The notes beneath the pieces were generated by a model that saw only the letters and a program-made list of their open reading frames with translations, made no database searches and had not been told where the DNA came from. A stretch of DNA of 64,000 nt from an uncultured Campylobacterales bacterium (GTDB taxonomy: Bacteria > Campylobacterota > Campylobacteria > Campylobacterales > Arcobacteraceae): positions 248,001 through 312,000 of the forward strand of contig CANNFB010000002.1 of NCBI GenBank assembly GCA_947503785.1, read 5' to 3'. Shown piece by piece: positions 11,406-22,328 of the stretch (within the stretch, counting starts at the first letter, position 1; the number at the start of each line of letters is the position of its first letter). The translations under genes were made by a program, and so were the position numbers.

Positions 11406-12828
11406 CTAAAGCCTTTTTTACACCATTTGCATATACAGATGATATTTGTTGAAATAGTGATACTTGTCTATTTATAATATCACTTGGAACCCCTTGCATC
11501 GCTGCTGCAATATTAGAAAAAAGTAAGTTTTTTTGTTCATCATTCATAAGATTAAATAAATCTCTAGCTTGATAGAAATGGTCATTATTTAAGCTTCTAT
11601 CATATCTTGCTGCATTTCCTTCAATAGGATATGGAGGCTCTAAATATTGTGGATCTTCTTTTGCTCCACCAAAACTATTTGGCTCATAAATAAGCCCAGC
11701 TGTTTTATTTATATCTTCAAAGCTCATAGAACCATCTTTATGATAAGTATTCACTTCATTTAAAGGTCTATTAATTGGTAAGGCTTCATAGTGTGTTCCT
11801 ACTCTATATCTTTGAGCATCAGGATAAGCAAAACCTCTTGCTTGTAACATTTTATCAGGAGATAAAGCAATTCCTGGAACTGTATTTGAAGGTGAAAATG
11901 ATGCCTGCTCTACTTCATTAAAATAATTGTTAGGATTTTTATTTAATTCCATAGTACCTACATCGATAAGTGGATACTCTTTTTTAGACCAAACTTTTGT
12001 TAAATCAAATGGATTATCTTTATGATTTCTAGCTTCTTCTTCACTCATAACTTGAATTTTTAAATCCCATTTTGGAAAGTCTTTATTCTCTATGGATTCA
12101 TATAAATCCTTTTGAGCACTTTCTCTATCATTTCCAATAACAACACTAGCTTCTTCATTTGTAAGGTTTTTAATACCTTGCTGTGTTACAAAATGAAATT
12201 TAACCCATGTTCTTTCATTATCCTTATTTACAAAACTATATGTATGTGAACCAAAACCATGCATATGTCTGTATGAACTTGGTATTCCACGGTCTGAGAA
12301 CAAAATAGTAACTTGGTGTATTGATTCAGGAGTTAATGACCAAAAATCCCACATTGCAGTTGGGCTTCTCATATTTGTTCTTGGATCTCTTTTTTGTGTA
12401 TGTGCAAAATCTGGAAACTTATATGGGTCTGCTACAAAGAAGATTGGAGTATTATTTCCAACTAAATCCCAGTTTCCTTCTTGTGTATAAAATTTCATAG
12501 AGAAACCTCTTACATCTCTTTCAGCATCAGCAGCACCTCTCTCACCTGCGACTGTTGAAAATCTCATAAATAAAGGAGTTTGTTTTCCTACTTTATTAAA
12601 AATATCAGCTTTTGTGTATTTTGTAATATCATGAGTAATTGTTAAAGTACCATGTGCTCCTGAACCTTTTGCATGCATAGTTCGCTCAGGAATTCTTTCC
12701 CTATTTTGATGAGCAAGTTTTTCTATTAAATAATAGTCTTGCATTAATAAAGGACCTCTTTCACCTGCTGTTAAGGCATCTTGATGACTACCTACAGGTT
12801 CACCTGCTGTTGTTGTTATCTTTTTCAT
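11386..12828 (-). CDS. katA: Catalase
   Basis: [69 protein letters not shown]-terminal haem region [16 protein letters not shown]. Confidence 0.95.
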   Translation of the reverse strand: MKKITTTAGEPVGSHQDALTAGERGPLLMQDYYLIEKLAHQNRERIPERTMHAKGSGAHGTLTITHDITKYTKADIFNKVGKQTPLFMRFSTVAGERGAADAERDVRGFSMKFYTQEGNWDLVGNNTPIFFVADPYKFPDFAHTQKRDPRTNMRSPTAMWDFWSLTPESIHQVTILFSDRGIPSSYRHMHGFGSHTYSFVNKDNERTWVKFHFVTQQGIKNLTNEEASVVIGNDRESAQKDLYESIENKDFPKWDLKIQVMSEEEARNHKDNPFDLTKVWSKKEYPLIDVGTMELNKNPNNYFNEVEQASFSPSNTVPGIALSPDKMLQARGFAYPDAQRYRVGTHYEALPINRPLNEVNTYHKDGSMSFEDINKTAGLIYEPNSFGGAKEDPQYLEPPYPIEGNAARYDRSLNNDHFYQARDLFNLMNDEQKNLLFSNIAAAMQGVPSDIINRQVSLFQQISSVYANGVKKALDGNNSK

Positions 12829-12882
12829 GATTATTTCCTTTTCTTTTCATATTATTTGAATAGTATGTCAGATTTAAACTTA

Positions 12883-12903
12883 AAAGATAATTATTATCCT
12901 TTA
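12883..12903. promoter_or_regulatory. PerR/Fur-like box upstream of katA
   Basis: AAAGATAATTATTATCCTTTA, near-perfect palindrome centred on GATAAT-T-ATTATC, ~55 bp upstream of the katA start. Confidence 0.5.
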
Positions 12904-13070
12904 ATAATTTATATAATTAATACATTATAATATCAACTTTTAAAGAGTGTTTTCTTCAGAATTAAGAAAGTGTACGGGGATTGAAAATCTTTTTGAGTGT
13001 TATTTTTATGATAAGAGAAAAGAAAAAAGATACTTTAGAGGAGTGGAAACTCTGTAATTATCTTCTAACT

Positions 13071-13114
13071 ACTTTGTATATTTTTTCATCATCTTACTGA
13101 AAAATATACAAAGT
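13071..13114 (-). terminator. Terminator-like hairpin downstream of the pyruvate dehydrogenase operon
   Basis: ACTTTGTATATTTTT ... AAAAATATACAAAGT, perfect 15-bp inverted repeat with 14-nt loop. Confidence 0.6.
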
Positions 13115-13130
13115 TATTGAAAATATCTTG

Positions 13131-14894
13131 CTATTTTTTTACTGCTTTAGCATTTGGAAGGTCTGTAATTACACCATCAAATATCTCAGCTGCCATACCT
13201 ACAGATTCGTGTAGAGTTGGGTGAGCATGTATTGTAAGTGCGATATCTTCTGCATCACAATCCATTTCTAAAGCTAATGAAATTTCACCAAGTAATTCAC
13301 CTGCATTATCTCCAACTAAAGCACCACCAATTAACTGATGAGTATCTTTATTGAAAATAAGTTTAGTCATACCATCTTTTGAAACATCAGCAGCTAATGC
13401 TCGACCTGAAGCAGACCATGGGAAAGTCGCAACTTCATAGTTGATACCAGCTTCTTTAGCTTCAATTTCAGAAAGTCCTGCTGTTGCAATTTCAGGGAAA
13501 GTATATGCAATTCCTGGAATTTGTTTTGGTTCAAAAAATACTTTATGACCTGCAATAACCTCAGCTGCGACATGACCTTCATGAACAGCTTTATGAGCTA
13601 ACATAGGACCTGCAATAATATCACCAATAGCAAATATATTAGATACATTAGTTCTTAGTTGATTATCAGTAGCAATCATACCTTTATCGTTTACATTAAC
13701 GCCAGCATTTTCTAGTTTAAGGTTTAATCCATTTGGTGTTCTTCCCATAGCAACTAAAACAGCATCATATATTTGAGGCTCAGGGGCATTATCACCTTTA
13801 AACTCTACATAGATACCATCATCTTTAGGAATGATAGCTTGAGTTTGAGTTTTGAACATAAAGTTAAATCTCTTCTCATTTGATTTTGTATAAATTTTTA
13901 CAATATCTTTATCAGTACCTGTCATAACTTGTGGTCCACGAACTACAACATCAACTTGGCTCCCAAGTTTTTGATATACAGTACCCATTTCAAGACCAAT
14001 AATTCCACCACCCATAATAAGTAATCTTTTAGGAACTTCTTTTACTTCAAGAGCATTAGTAGAATCCCAAATTCTTGGGTCTTCATGAGGAATAAATGAC
14101 ATTTTAGAACTTTGCGATCCCGCTGCGATAATACAGTTATCAAAAGTAACTGTAGTTTGTTCATCAGAATTAGTATGATTTACAATAACAGAATTTTTAT
14201 CAATAAATTCTGCCGTTCCTTGAATCACTGTTACTTTTCTCATTTTAGCCATCGCACCTAAACCATCAGTAAGTTTTTTAACAACTCCTGATTTATATGC
14301 TGCAACTCCTGCTAAATCAATTTCTGGTTTAGGAAATTTAATACCAGCATGTTCAATATGCTCAGCTTCTTCCATAACTTTTGCTACGTGAAGAAGAGCT
14401 TTTGAAGGAATACATCCAACATTTAAACAAACTCCACCTAAAGTAGGATGTCTTTCAACTAAAACTACATCAAGACCTAAATCCGCACATCTAAATGCAG
14501 CAGAGTATCCACCAGGACCTGCACCAATAACTAGTACTTGACCTTTAACATTTTTTGCATCAGCATTAACTGTTGTTTCAGTTTTTTCTTTTTGAGCCAC
14601 TTTTGGTTCAGCTTGAGCTGTAGGAGTTGGTTCAGGTGCAACTTCTGCTGCCCCTTCAACTTCGATTCTAGCGATTAAATCACCAGAATTTACTTTATCA
14701 CCAACATTTACAAGTATCTCTGTAATAGTTCCGCCCGTCGTTGTTGGTACATCCATTGAAGCTTTTTCTGTTTCTAATGTAATTAGACCATCTTCAACTT
14801 CTACTTTATCACCAATAGCCACCATGATGTCAATTAAATCAACATCAGTGTCACCACCTAAATCTGGAATAAAAATATCTTTAATTGTACTCAT
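13131..14894 (-). CDS. lpdA: Dihydrolipoyl dehydrogenase with N-terminal lipoyl domain
   Basis: Lipoyl domain (LETEKASMDVP) plus FAD disulfide oxidoreductase GGVCLNVGCIPSKALLHVA and C-terminal HAHPTLHES. Confidence 0.95.
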   Translation of the reverse strand: MSTIKDIFIPDLGGDTDVDLIDIMVAIGDKVEVEDGLITLETEKASMDVPTTTGGTITEILVNVGDKVNSGDLIARIEVEGAAEVAPEPTPTAQAEPKVAQKEKTETTVNADAKNVKGQVLVIGAGPGGYSAAFRCADLGLDVVLVERHPTLGGVCLNVGCIPSKALLHVAKVMEEAEHIEHAGIKFPKPEIDLAGVAAYKSGVVKKLTDGLGAMAKMRKVTVIQGTAEFIDKNSVIVNHTNSDEQTTVTFDNCIIAAGSQSSKMSFIPHEDPRIWDSTNALEVKEVPKRLLIMGGGIIGLEMGTVYQKLGSQVDVVVRGPQVMTGTDKDIVKIYTKSNEKRFNFMFKTQTQAIIPKDDGIYVEFKGDNAPEPQIYDAVLVAMGRTPNGLNLKLENAGVNVNDKGMIATDNQLRTNVSNIFAIGDIIAGPMLAHKAVHEGHVAAEVIAGHKVFFEPKQIPGIAYTFPEIATAGLSEIEAKEAGINYEVATFPWSASGRALAADVSKDGMTKLIFNKDTHQLIGGALVGDNAGELLGEISLALEMDCDAEDIALTIHAHPTLHESVGMAAEIFDGVITDLPNAKAVKK

Positions 14895-14902
14895 CTCTAC
14901 TC

Positions 14903-16597
14903 CTATAAACTTAATAATCTAATATCGCTTAAAAGCTTAGATAAAGTTGTTGTAAATCTAGCTCCATCTGCTCCATCAATTACTCTATGATCATATGATA
15001 ATGATAAAGGTAACATTAATGCTGGGTCAAATGATTCCCCATTCCATTTTGGTTTAATTTCAGATTTAGATAAACCTAAAATCGCAACTTCAGGAGCATT
15101 AATAATTGGTGTAAATTTAGTTCCGCCAATTCCTCCTAAAGAAGAGATTGTAAAACAAGCACCTTGCATATCTGCAGATTTAAGTTTTCCTTCTCTGGCT
15201 TTCGTAGATATTTCAGCCATCTCTAATGCAATCTCTTTAAAACCTTTTTTATCAACATCTTTAATTACAGGTACCATTAATCCATTAGGAGTATCAACTG
15301 CAATTGCAACATTAAAATATTTTTTAAGAATAATACTATCTCCATCTGTACTTAACGAAGAGTTGAACTTAGGATGAATCTCTAATGCTTTAGCAACAGC
15401 TTTAACAACAAATACTAATGGAGATAACTTAAATCCATCTGCAAGTGCATTTTGCTCTTTTCTAAACTTTTCTAGTTCAGTAATATCTGCTTCATCATAT
15501 TGTGTAACATGAGGAATAGAAACCCAGTTTCTATGTAATGAAGGTCCAGAAATCTTTTGAATTCTATTTAGTTCAAGAGTTTCTATCTCTCCAAATTTAC
15601 TAAAGTCAATCTCTTTTAATTCTGGTAAATTAAATCCTAATCCAGAACTTGCAACAGATGCTGGTTTATTTAATTGTTCTTTTACATACGCTTTAATATC
15701 ATCTTTTAAAATTCTATTTTTCTTACCACTACCTTTAACAAAACCTAAATCAACACCAAACTCACGTGCAACTTTTCTTACACTAGGACTTGCATAAACT
15801 TTAGTAGCTTTTGTAGATAATACATTTGAATTTTCGGGTGTACTTATTATTGAAGTCTTTGCCATTGCTTCTTGAATTGTTGATTGTTGTTTTGTCTCTT
15901 TTGGAGCTTCTGTTTGTACAGGTGTAGCTGTTTCTGCTGGAGTTGGAAGTTTGTTTTCCATAACAACAGTTTTTGTCATTTTAGCGATTAAATCACCAGA
16001 ATTTACTTTCATTCCTGCTTCAACATATAACTCTAATATTTCTCCTCCAAAAGTAGCTGGTACATCCATAGATGCTTTTTCTGTCTCAAGTGTAATAAGA
16101 CCCATTTCCTTAGCAACAGTATCTCCAACAGCAACTAATACATCTATTAAATCAACATCTTTATCATCCCCTAAATCAGGAACATAAACTTCTTCAATAA
16201 CTGTACAAATTGTTTGCTCATTTACAAATTGGCAAGAGATTTCTGCATTTGCATTTGAAACAGCTTGTAGCTGCTCTTCTGCACTTTTTAAAGAAGGTTC
16301 AGCATTTGAAACTGTAGTAGGAACTGAAACTTCTTCAACTGCTGCTTCATTAAGATCTCCCAATTCAACTCTAGCAATTAAATCACCAGAATTAACTTTT
16401 GCACCAACTTCAACAAGAATCTCTTTGATAACACCACTATGAGTTGTTGGAACATCCATAGAAGCTTTTTCTGTTTCTAATGTAATTAAGCCATCTTCAA
16501 CTTCAACTGTATCACCAACACTAACCATAATGTCAATTAAATCAACATCAGTATCTCCACCTAAATCTGGGATAAATATATCTTGAATAGTACTCAT
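14903..16597 (-). CDS. aceF: Dihydrolipoamide acetyltransferase (pyruvate dehydrogenase E2) with two lipoyl domains
   Basis: Two LETEKASMDVP lipoyl domains, E3-binding domain (ASPSVRKVAREFGVDLGFVKGSGKKNRILKDDI), catalytic SYDHRVIDGADGARF. Confidence 0.95.
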   Translation of the reverse strand: MSTIQDIFIPDLGGDTDVDLIDIMVSVGDTVEVEDGLITLETEKASMDVPTTHSGVIKEILVEVGAKVNSGDLIARVELGDLNEAAVEEVSVPTTVSNAEPSLKSAEEQLQAVSNANAEISCQFVNEQTICTVIEEVYVPDLGDDKDVDLIDVLVAVGDTVAKEMGLITLETEKASMDVPATFGGEILELYVEAGMKVNSGDLIAKMTKTVVMENKLPTPAETATPVQTEAPKETKQQSTIQEAMAKTSIISTPENSNVLSTKATKVYASPSVRKVAREFGVDLGFVKGSGKKNRILKDDIKAYVKEQLNKPASVASSGLGFNLPELKEIDFSKFGEIETLELNRIQKISGPSLHRNWVSIPHVTQYDEADITELEKFRKEQNALADGFKLSPLVFVVKAVAKALEIHPKFNSSLSTDGDSIILKKYFNVAIAVDTPNGLMVPVIKDVDKKGFKEIALEMAEISTKAREGKLKSADMQGACFTISSLGGIGGTKFTPIINAPEVAILGLSKSEIKPKWNGESFDPALMLPLSLSYDHRVIDGADGARFTTTLSKLLSDIRLLSL

Positions 16598-16607
16598 CTT
16601 TTACTCC

Positions 16608-19280
16608 TTAGGCATTTAATGGATTGATTCTTGTAGGATCAATATTATGTTTTTTCATAGCTTCGGCTACCACTGATTTTTCAATTTTACCATTTCTAGC
16701 AAGTTGTGCTAATGTAGTAAATACGATAAAGTCTGTATCAACTTCAAAGAATGATCGTAAATTAGCTCTTGAATCTGATCGTCCAAAACCATCTGTACCT
16801 AATGCTTTAAATGAACCTTTTACAAATGGAGCAATTTGCTCAGAGTAAGCTTTCATGTAATCAGTTGCAGAGATAATGATATTTTCATCATCACTTCCTA
16901 GTACTTGATCTACATAAGCTATTTCATCAACTACATCAATATTTAACAAGTTATCTCTTTCAACATTTTGTGCTTCTCTTGTTAATTCATTATATGAAGT
17001 AGCAGAATAAAGTTCAGATGCAATTCCATAATCAGATGCTAATATTTCAGCTGCATGTCTAACTTGCTCTAAAATAGTACCAGAACCTAATAATTTAACT
17101 TTATAATCATTTTTAGCTTCGTAAGTTGCGAATTTATAAATACCTTTTAAAATACCTTCTTCAACACCTTCTGGCATCGCAGGTTGTTTATAATTTTCAT
17201 TTAATGTTGTTAAGTAGTAGTAAATATCTTCTTGTTTTTCACCATACATTCTGTTCATACCATCTTGAACAATAACAGCAACTTCATATCCATATGTAGG
17301 ATCATAAGTTACACAAGAAGGAACAGTATTCGCAATAATATGAGAATGTCCATCTTCATGTTGTAAACCTTCACCATTAAGTGTCGTTCTACCAGATGTA
17401 CCACCTACTAAGAATCCTCTAGCTTTTTGATCAGCCGCAGCCCAACACATATCACCAGTTCTTTGGAATCCAAACATAGAATAGAAAATATAGAAGGGAA
17501 TCATAGGACAATCATTTACAGAGTAAGATGTAGCTGCTGCTGTCCAAGAACCCATAGCACCAAGCTCATTGATACCTTCTTGAAGTACTTGACCTTTTTT
17601 ATCTTCTTTGTAATAAGCAACTTGATCTTTATCTTGTGGGATATATTTTTGACCTTCGTTCGCATAAATACCTAATTGTCTAAACATACCTTCCATACCA
17701 AATGTTCTAGCTTCATCTGGAACAATAGGAACAATATTTTTACCAATTTTTTTATCTTTAACTAAGATATTTAAAACTCTTACAAATGCCATAGTTGTAG
17801 AAATTTCTCTATCTCCAGAACCTTTTAGTACAGCTTCAAATTTATCCAGTGTTGGAATCTCTAAAGTTGCAGAGAATTTTTCTCTTCTTTGAGGTACATG
17901 ACCATGTAACTTTTGTCTATGTTCTTGCATATATTTATACTCAGGAGAATCTTCATCTGGTCTATAATATTTTAAGTTGTCAACATCTTCATCAGAAATT
18001 GGAATAGCAAATCTATCTCTAAATTGTCTTAATACAGATGTGTCCACTTTTTTAACACCATGAGCAATATTTTTACCCTCAGCAGCTTCACCCATACCAT
18101 AACCTTTAACAGTCTTAGCAAGAATTACAGAAGGCACTCCTTTCGTATCATTTGCTTTTTTATAAGCAGCGTATACTTTTACAGGATCGTGTCCACCTCT
18201 GTTTAATTGCCAAATTTCATTGTCACTCATATTCTCAACAAGTTTTGCAGTTTCAGGATATTTATTAAAGAATTTTTCTCGTGTGTATGCTCCACCTTTT
18301 TGTTTAAAGTTTTGATACTCACCATCAACAGTTTCTTCCATTAGTTGAAGTAATTTACCAGATGTATCTTGCGCTAAAAGTTCATCCCATTTTCTACCCC
18401 ATACTACTTTAAGAACTTGCCAACCAGCTCCTCTAAATTCACTCTCTAACTCTTGAATAATCTTACCATTACCACGTACAGGACCATCAAGTCTTTGTAA
18501 GTTACAATTAATAACAAATACTAAGTTATCTAAACCTTCTCTTCCGGCTAATCCAATTGCACCTAAAGATTCTGGTTCATCACACTCACCATCACCCATG
18601 TAACAATATACTTTTTGCTCGCTACAATCTTTAATCCCTCTATCTGTAAGGTATTTTAAGAATCTAGCTTGATAAATTGCTTGAATTGGTCCTAGTCCCA
18701 TTGATACAGTTGGAAACTGCCAATATGAAGGCATAAGCTTTGGATGTGGATATGAAGATAAACCATCAGCAAATGCTTCTTGTCTAAAATTATCCATTTG
18801 TGCTTCTGAAAGTCGACCTTCTACAAAACTTCTAGCATATATACCTGGAGAAATATGTCCTTGGTAAAATACTAAATCCCCTCCATCTTTTTCATTTGGT
18901 GCTTTAAAAAAGTGGTTAAATGCAACATCATATAATGTAGCAGATGATTGGAATGATGCAATATGTCCACCAAGCTCTAAATCTTTTTTAGAAGCTCTTA
19001 AAACCATAGCTTGCGCATTCCATCTAATAATTGATCTTATTTTTCGCTCTAAGTCTCTATCACCTGGCATTTTTGGTTCTTGATTAACAGGTATCGTATT
19101 TAAGTATGCTGTATTTCCACTATGCGGAATATCCGCACCACTTCTTCTTGATTTATCAATAAGTTTTTCAAGTAAAAAGTGAGCTCTTTCAACACCTTCT
19201 TCATCAATAACTGCCTCTAATGCTTCCATCCATTCTTCTGTCTCTAATGGATTAATATCTTCTAAATTTAACAACGACAT
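16608..19280 (-). CDS. aceE: Pyruvate dehydrogenase E1 component (homodimeric type)
   Basis: DFK/ThDP-binding GDGECDEPESLGAIGLAGREGLDNLVFVINCNLQRLDGPVRGN; PDEARTFGMEGMFRQLGIY. Confidence 0.96.
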   Translation of the reverse strand: MSLLNLEDINPLETEEWMEALEAVIDEEGVERAHFLLEKLIDKSRRSGADIPHSGNTAYLNTIPVNQEPKMPGDRDLERKIRSIIRWNAQAMVLRASKKDLELGGHIASFQSSATLYDVAFNHFFKAPNEKDGGDLVFYQGHISPGIYARSFVEGRLSEAQMDNFRQEAFADGLSSYPHPKLMPSYWQFPTVSMGLGPIQAIYQARFLKYLTDRGIKDCSEQKVYCYMGDGECDEPESLGAIGLAGREGLDNLVFVINCNLQRLDGPVRGNGKIIQELESEFRGAGWQVLKVVWGRKWDELLAQDTSGKLLQLMEETVDGEYQNFKQKGGAYTREKFFNKYPETAKLVENMSDNEIWQLNRGGHDPVKVYAAYKKANDTKGVPSVILAKTVKGYGMGEAAEGKNIAHGVKKVDTSVLRQFRDRFAIPISDEDVDNLKYYRPDEDSPEYKYMQEHRQKLHGHVPQRREKFSATLEIPTLDKFEAVLKGSGDREISTTMAFVRVLNILVKDKKIGKNIVPIVPDEARTFGMEGMFRQLGIYANEGQKYIPQDKDQVAYYKEDKKGQVLQEGINELGAMGSWTAAATSYSVNDCPMIPFYIFYSMFGFQRTGDMCWAAADQKARGFLVGGTSGRTTLNGEGLQHEDGHSHIIANTVPSCVTYDPTYGYEVAVIVQDGMNRMYGEKQEDIYYYLTTLNENYKQPAMPEGVEEGILKGIYKFATYEAKNDYKVKLLGSGTILEQVRHAAEILASDYGIASELYSATSYNELTREAQNVERDNLLNIDVVDEIAYVDQVLGSDDENIIISATDYMKAYSEQIAPFVKGSFKALGTDGFGRSDSRANLRSFFEVDTDFIVFTTLAQLARNGKIEKSVVAEAMKKHNIDPTRINPLNA

Positions 19281-19464
19281 AAATATCCTTTGAAATAATG
19301 TTTAATTCTTAACATTTAATTAATTTATAAAACTAATTTTTTAAATTATAATAGACTTTAAATTATAATAAACTTAGTTTTATCGAAATTTTCAATTAAT
19401 TTAAACTCTTCTTAAATAAAAATACTATAAAAATATATAAATAAAAAAATAAGTTAGGGCTAAA

Positions 19465-20181
19465 ATGATTTTTAACAATAAGTTCAGATTAATTAAATCT
19501 CAAAATCTTAGTGCAAAAGCTAACTCTTGTTTAGATTCTGCGTTATTTAAAACTTTTACTAAAGATAGTTTACCTGTTTTACGGCTTTATTCTTGGCAAA
19601 CTAGTATTACTTTTGGCCTTTCTCAAAATCCAAGTGATTATGTAACACTATTAAAAGAATATAAAAACAATTTTGCAAAAAGAATTACAGGGGGTGGAGT
19701 TTTATTTCATGGGCACGATATTTCATACTCCTTAATAATTCCAGCAAGTTATATCCAAGACAAAGGGGTAAAAGAAACTTACGAGCTAATTTGCTCATTT
19801 ATTCTTAACTTTTATGCTAGTTTTGGCCTAAAAGCCAATTTTGCAAAAGATTGCGAGTCAATAGTTTTAAGTAAAGATGCATTTTGCCAAGTTGGATTTG
19901 AGGCTTATGATATTATAATCAATGGACAAAAAATTGGTGGAAATGCACAAAAAAGAGCAAAAAATGTGATTTTTCAACATGGCTCAATTCCACTAAAAAC
20001 AATTAAAAAAGATAAACAACATGGCTCTTCATTAGAAGATTTTTCTATTAATATAAATTTTAATGATGCAGCTGATGCTTTACAAAAGGCATTTGAAAAG
20101 ACTTTTAATGCACAATTTATAGAATCAAAATTATTAGATAATGAACAAAATATATATAATGAATTATACGAAGGAAAATAA
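19465..20181 (+). CDS. Lipoate ligase/octanoyltransferase family protein (LplA/LipM-like)
   Basis: RLYSWQTSITFGLSQNP, KRITGGGVLFHGHDISYSLI, FCQVGFEAYDIIINGQKIGGNAQKRAKNVIFQHGSIPL; directly precedes lipA. Confidence 0.85.
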   Translation: MIFNNKFRLIKSQNLSAKANSCLDSALFKTFTKDSLPVLRLYSWQTSITFGLSQNPSDYVTLLKEYKNNFAKRITGGGVLFHGHDISYSLIIPASYIQDKGVKETYELICSFILNFYASFGLKANFAKDCESIVLSKDAFCQVGFEAYDIIINGQKIGGNAQKRAKNVIFQHGSIPLKTIKKDKQHGSSLEDFSININFNDAADALQKAFEKTFNAQFIESKLLDNEQNIYNELYEGK

Positions 20182-20182
20182 T

Positions 20183-21064
20183 ATGACAAAAGAAATTACA
20201 ACAAAAGAAGTAAAATTTAAAAAACCTGAATGGTTAAGAAAAAAACTAACACCTCACACTCAAATAGAAATGGAAAACCTTCTAAAAGATGTGGGAGGAT
20301 TGCATACAATCTGCCAAGAAGCAAAATGTCCAAATATTAGTGAATGTTTTGCAAATAAAAATGCTACATTCCTAATCTTAGGAGCTATTTGTACAAGAAG
20401 ATGTACTTATTGTAATGTTACAACAGGATTACCAAGTGGTGTTGATGAAAGTGAGATACAAAAAGTTACAACTTCTGTTTTAAGCCTTGGTCTTAAATTT
20501 GTAGTAATTACAAGTCCTGCTAGAGATGACTTAAAAGATGGAGGAGCAGAACAGTTTTACAAAGTTACACAAGATATTATAAAAAAAGCTCCTGGTACAA
20601 AAGTTGAAATTCTAATTCCTGATTTTAAAGGAAAAGAAGAGAGTCTAAAAAGAGTTATAGAATCGGGTGCCACAATCATTGGACACAATGTTGAAACTGT
20701 TCCAAGTTTATATAGAGTAAGAAGAAATGGAAAATATGAAAGATCTTTAGAAGTTTTAAAAAGACTAAAAGAACTTGGTGGAGATAAGATAAAAACAAAA
20801 TCAGCTTTAATGGTAGGTTTAGGTGAAACTGAAGAAGAAATGATTGCTGTTTTCAAAGATTTATTAGCTGTTGGATGTAAGTTTTTAAGTATTGGACAAT
20901 ATCTTGCACCCTCAGGAGAATATGAAAAAGTTATTGAATATGTAAAACCTGAACAGTTTGCAAGATATGAAAAGTTAGCAATGGATTTAGGTTTTGATTA
21001 TGTAAAAGCAAGCCCTTATGCTAGAAGTTCTTATATGGCACATGAATATTTGAAAGAAGCCTAA
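20183..21064 (+). CDS. lipA: Lipoyl synthase
   Basis: CQEAKCPNISECFANKNATFLILGAICTRRCTYCNVTTG radical SAM motifs, ASPYARSSYMAHEY; ATG at 20183 preferred. Confidence 0.95.
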   Translation: MTKEITTKEVKFKKPEWLRKKLTPHTQIEMENLLKDVGGLHTICQEAKCPNISECFANKNATFLILGAICTRRCTYCNVTTGLPSGVDESEIQKVTTSVLSLGLKFVVITSPARDDLKDGGAEQFYKVTQDIIKKAPGTKVEILIPDFKGKEESLKRVIESGATIIGHNVETVPSLYRVRRNGKYERSLEVLKRLKELGGDKIKTKSALMVGLGETEEEMIAVFKDLLAVGCKFLSIGQYLAPSGEYEKVIEYVKPEQFARYEKLAMDLGFDYVKASPYARSSYMAHEYLKEA

Positions 21065-22216
21065 TTATTTTGATAATCTAAGAGAAAGTAAGGCTAGAAG
21101 TGAAGTTGTTAGCATCATTAGAAATACAGGAGTTAATTCCCCTGTATGAATAAGTGATGCTAAGAATCCAATAATCCCTGCAATTGTAAATTCAGTTACT
21201 CCAATAACAGAGTTAGCTACTCCACTATCATTTTTAAAATATTCCAAAGCTAAGGCCATTGCATTTCCAAAAATAAAACCCAAAGAGCCTATAAAAAAAA
21301 CCATTGAAATAAAAGTAGTATAAATACTTGCGTTAAAAGAGAATATTATTAAGCAAGTAGCACTTAATACTTGTAATAAAACTCCAAAATATAAAATTTT
21401 TGAAGGTTCTATATTTTGTACTAGTTTCATATTAATTTTTGTAAGTATTATCATCATTAAAACATTTGCACCAAAAAGAAAAGGGAAAATATCTTTTGTA
21501 ATATTAAAATATTCCATATAAATAAAACTACTTTTTTCTATAAATATAAACATCCCAGAAAAGGCAAAAGATACAGATAGTATATATCCCATTGCTTTTT
21601 TATGTGTTAAGACCCTCTTATAAGCTTCTTTAATTTTTGTTTTAGTTTTACTTCCTGTAATTGGTAGTTTAAAATAGATAAATAACATAACAATTAAAGA
21701 GTAGAAACCTAGGAATAAAAATATATATTGCCATGGATAAAAAGTAATTATAAGTGAACCTAGTGCTGGTGCAATCATTGGTGCTATCATCATAATTGAG
21801 GCAATCGCAGAAAATATTTTTGCAGCCTCTTTTCCATGAAATAAATCTCGTACAATTGCGGCTGTATTAACAGTAGACATAGCACCTGCTAAAGCTTGTA
21901 ATGCTCTGTAAAAATACAAACTTTCAAGTGTTGAGGAAAAGAAAAGTGCAAAACTTGCAAGAGAAAATCCAAATAAACCTATTAAGGCAGTTCTTTTTCT
22001 TCCAATTCTATCTGATAATATTCCACCAAGTAGTTGTCCTAGTGCAAAAAAGATTAAAAAAATGCTAAGAGTCATTTCAATTTTATTTATACTTACATCC
22101 AATTCATCTGCAATATTAGGCATTGAAGGTAAATAGGTATCAATAGCAAGAGGAGCTACGGAAGATAAAATAGCTAATAATAAAATTAATGTGATATGGT
22201 TTTGTGCTGTTTTCAA
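21065..22216 (-). CDS. Bcr/CflA family MFS efflux transporter
   Basis: PLAIDTYLPSMPNIADEL, FFALGQLLGGILSDRIGRKRTALIG. Confidence 0.85.
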   Translation of the reverse strand: MKTAQNHITLILLLAILSSVAPLAIDTYLPSMPNIADELDVSINKIEMTLSIFLIFFALGQLLGGILSDRIGRKRTALIGLFGFSLASFALFFSSTLESLYFYRALQALAGAMSTVNTAAIVRDLFHGKEAAKIFSAIASIMMIAPMIAPALGSLIITFYPWQYIFLFLGFYSLIVMLFIYFKLPITGSKTKTKIKEAYKRVLTHKKAMGYILSVSFAFSGMFIFIEKSSFIYMEYFNITKDIFPFLFGANVLMMIILTKINMKLVQNIEPSKILYFGVLLQVLSATCLIIFSFNASIYTTFISMVFFIGSLGFIFGNAMALALEYFKNDSGVANSVIGVTEFTIAGIIGFLASLIHTGELTPVFLMMLTTSLLALLSLRLSK

Positions 22217-22328
22217 TGTGATTCTTTTTGTCTATTATTTAATATAAGTGTGATTATAGTCATATAGATATGAATATATACTTTATGCTACAATTTCAAA
22301 AAACTTGTATTAAATTAGGTAGTTACAT

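Noticed and set aside
17427-17675. 82-aa plus-strand ORF inside aceE, plus 15951..16187 and 16624..16848
   Set aside because: Antisense shadows of the conserved PDH genes
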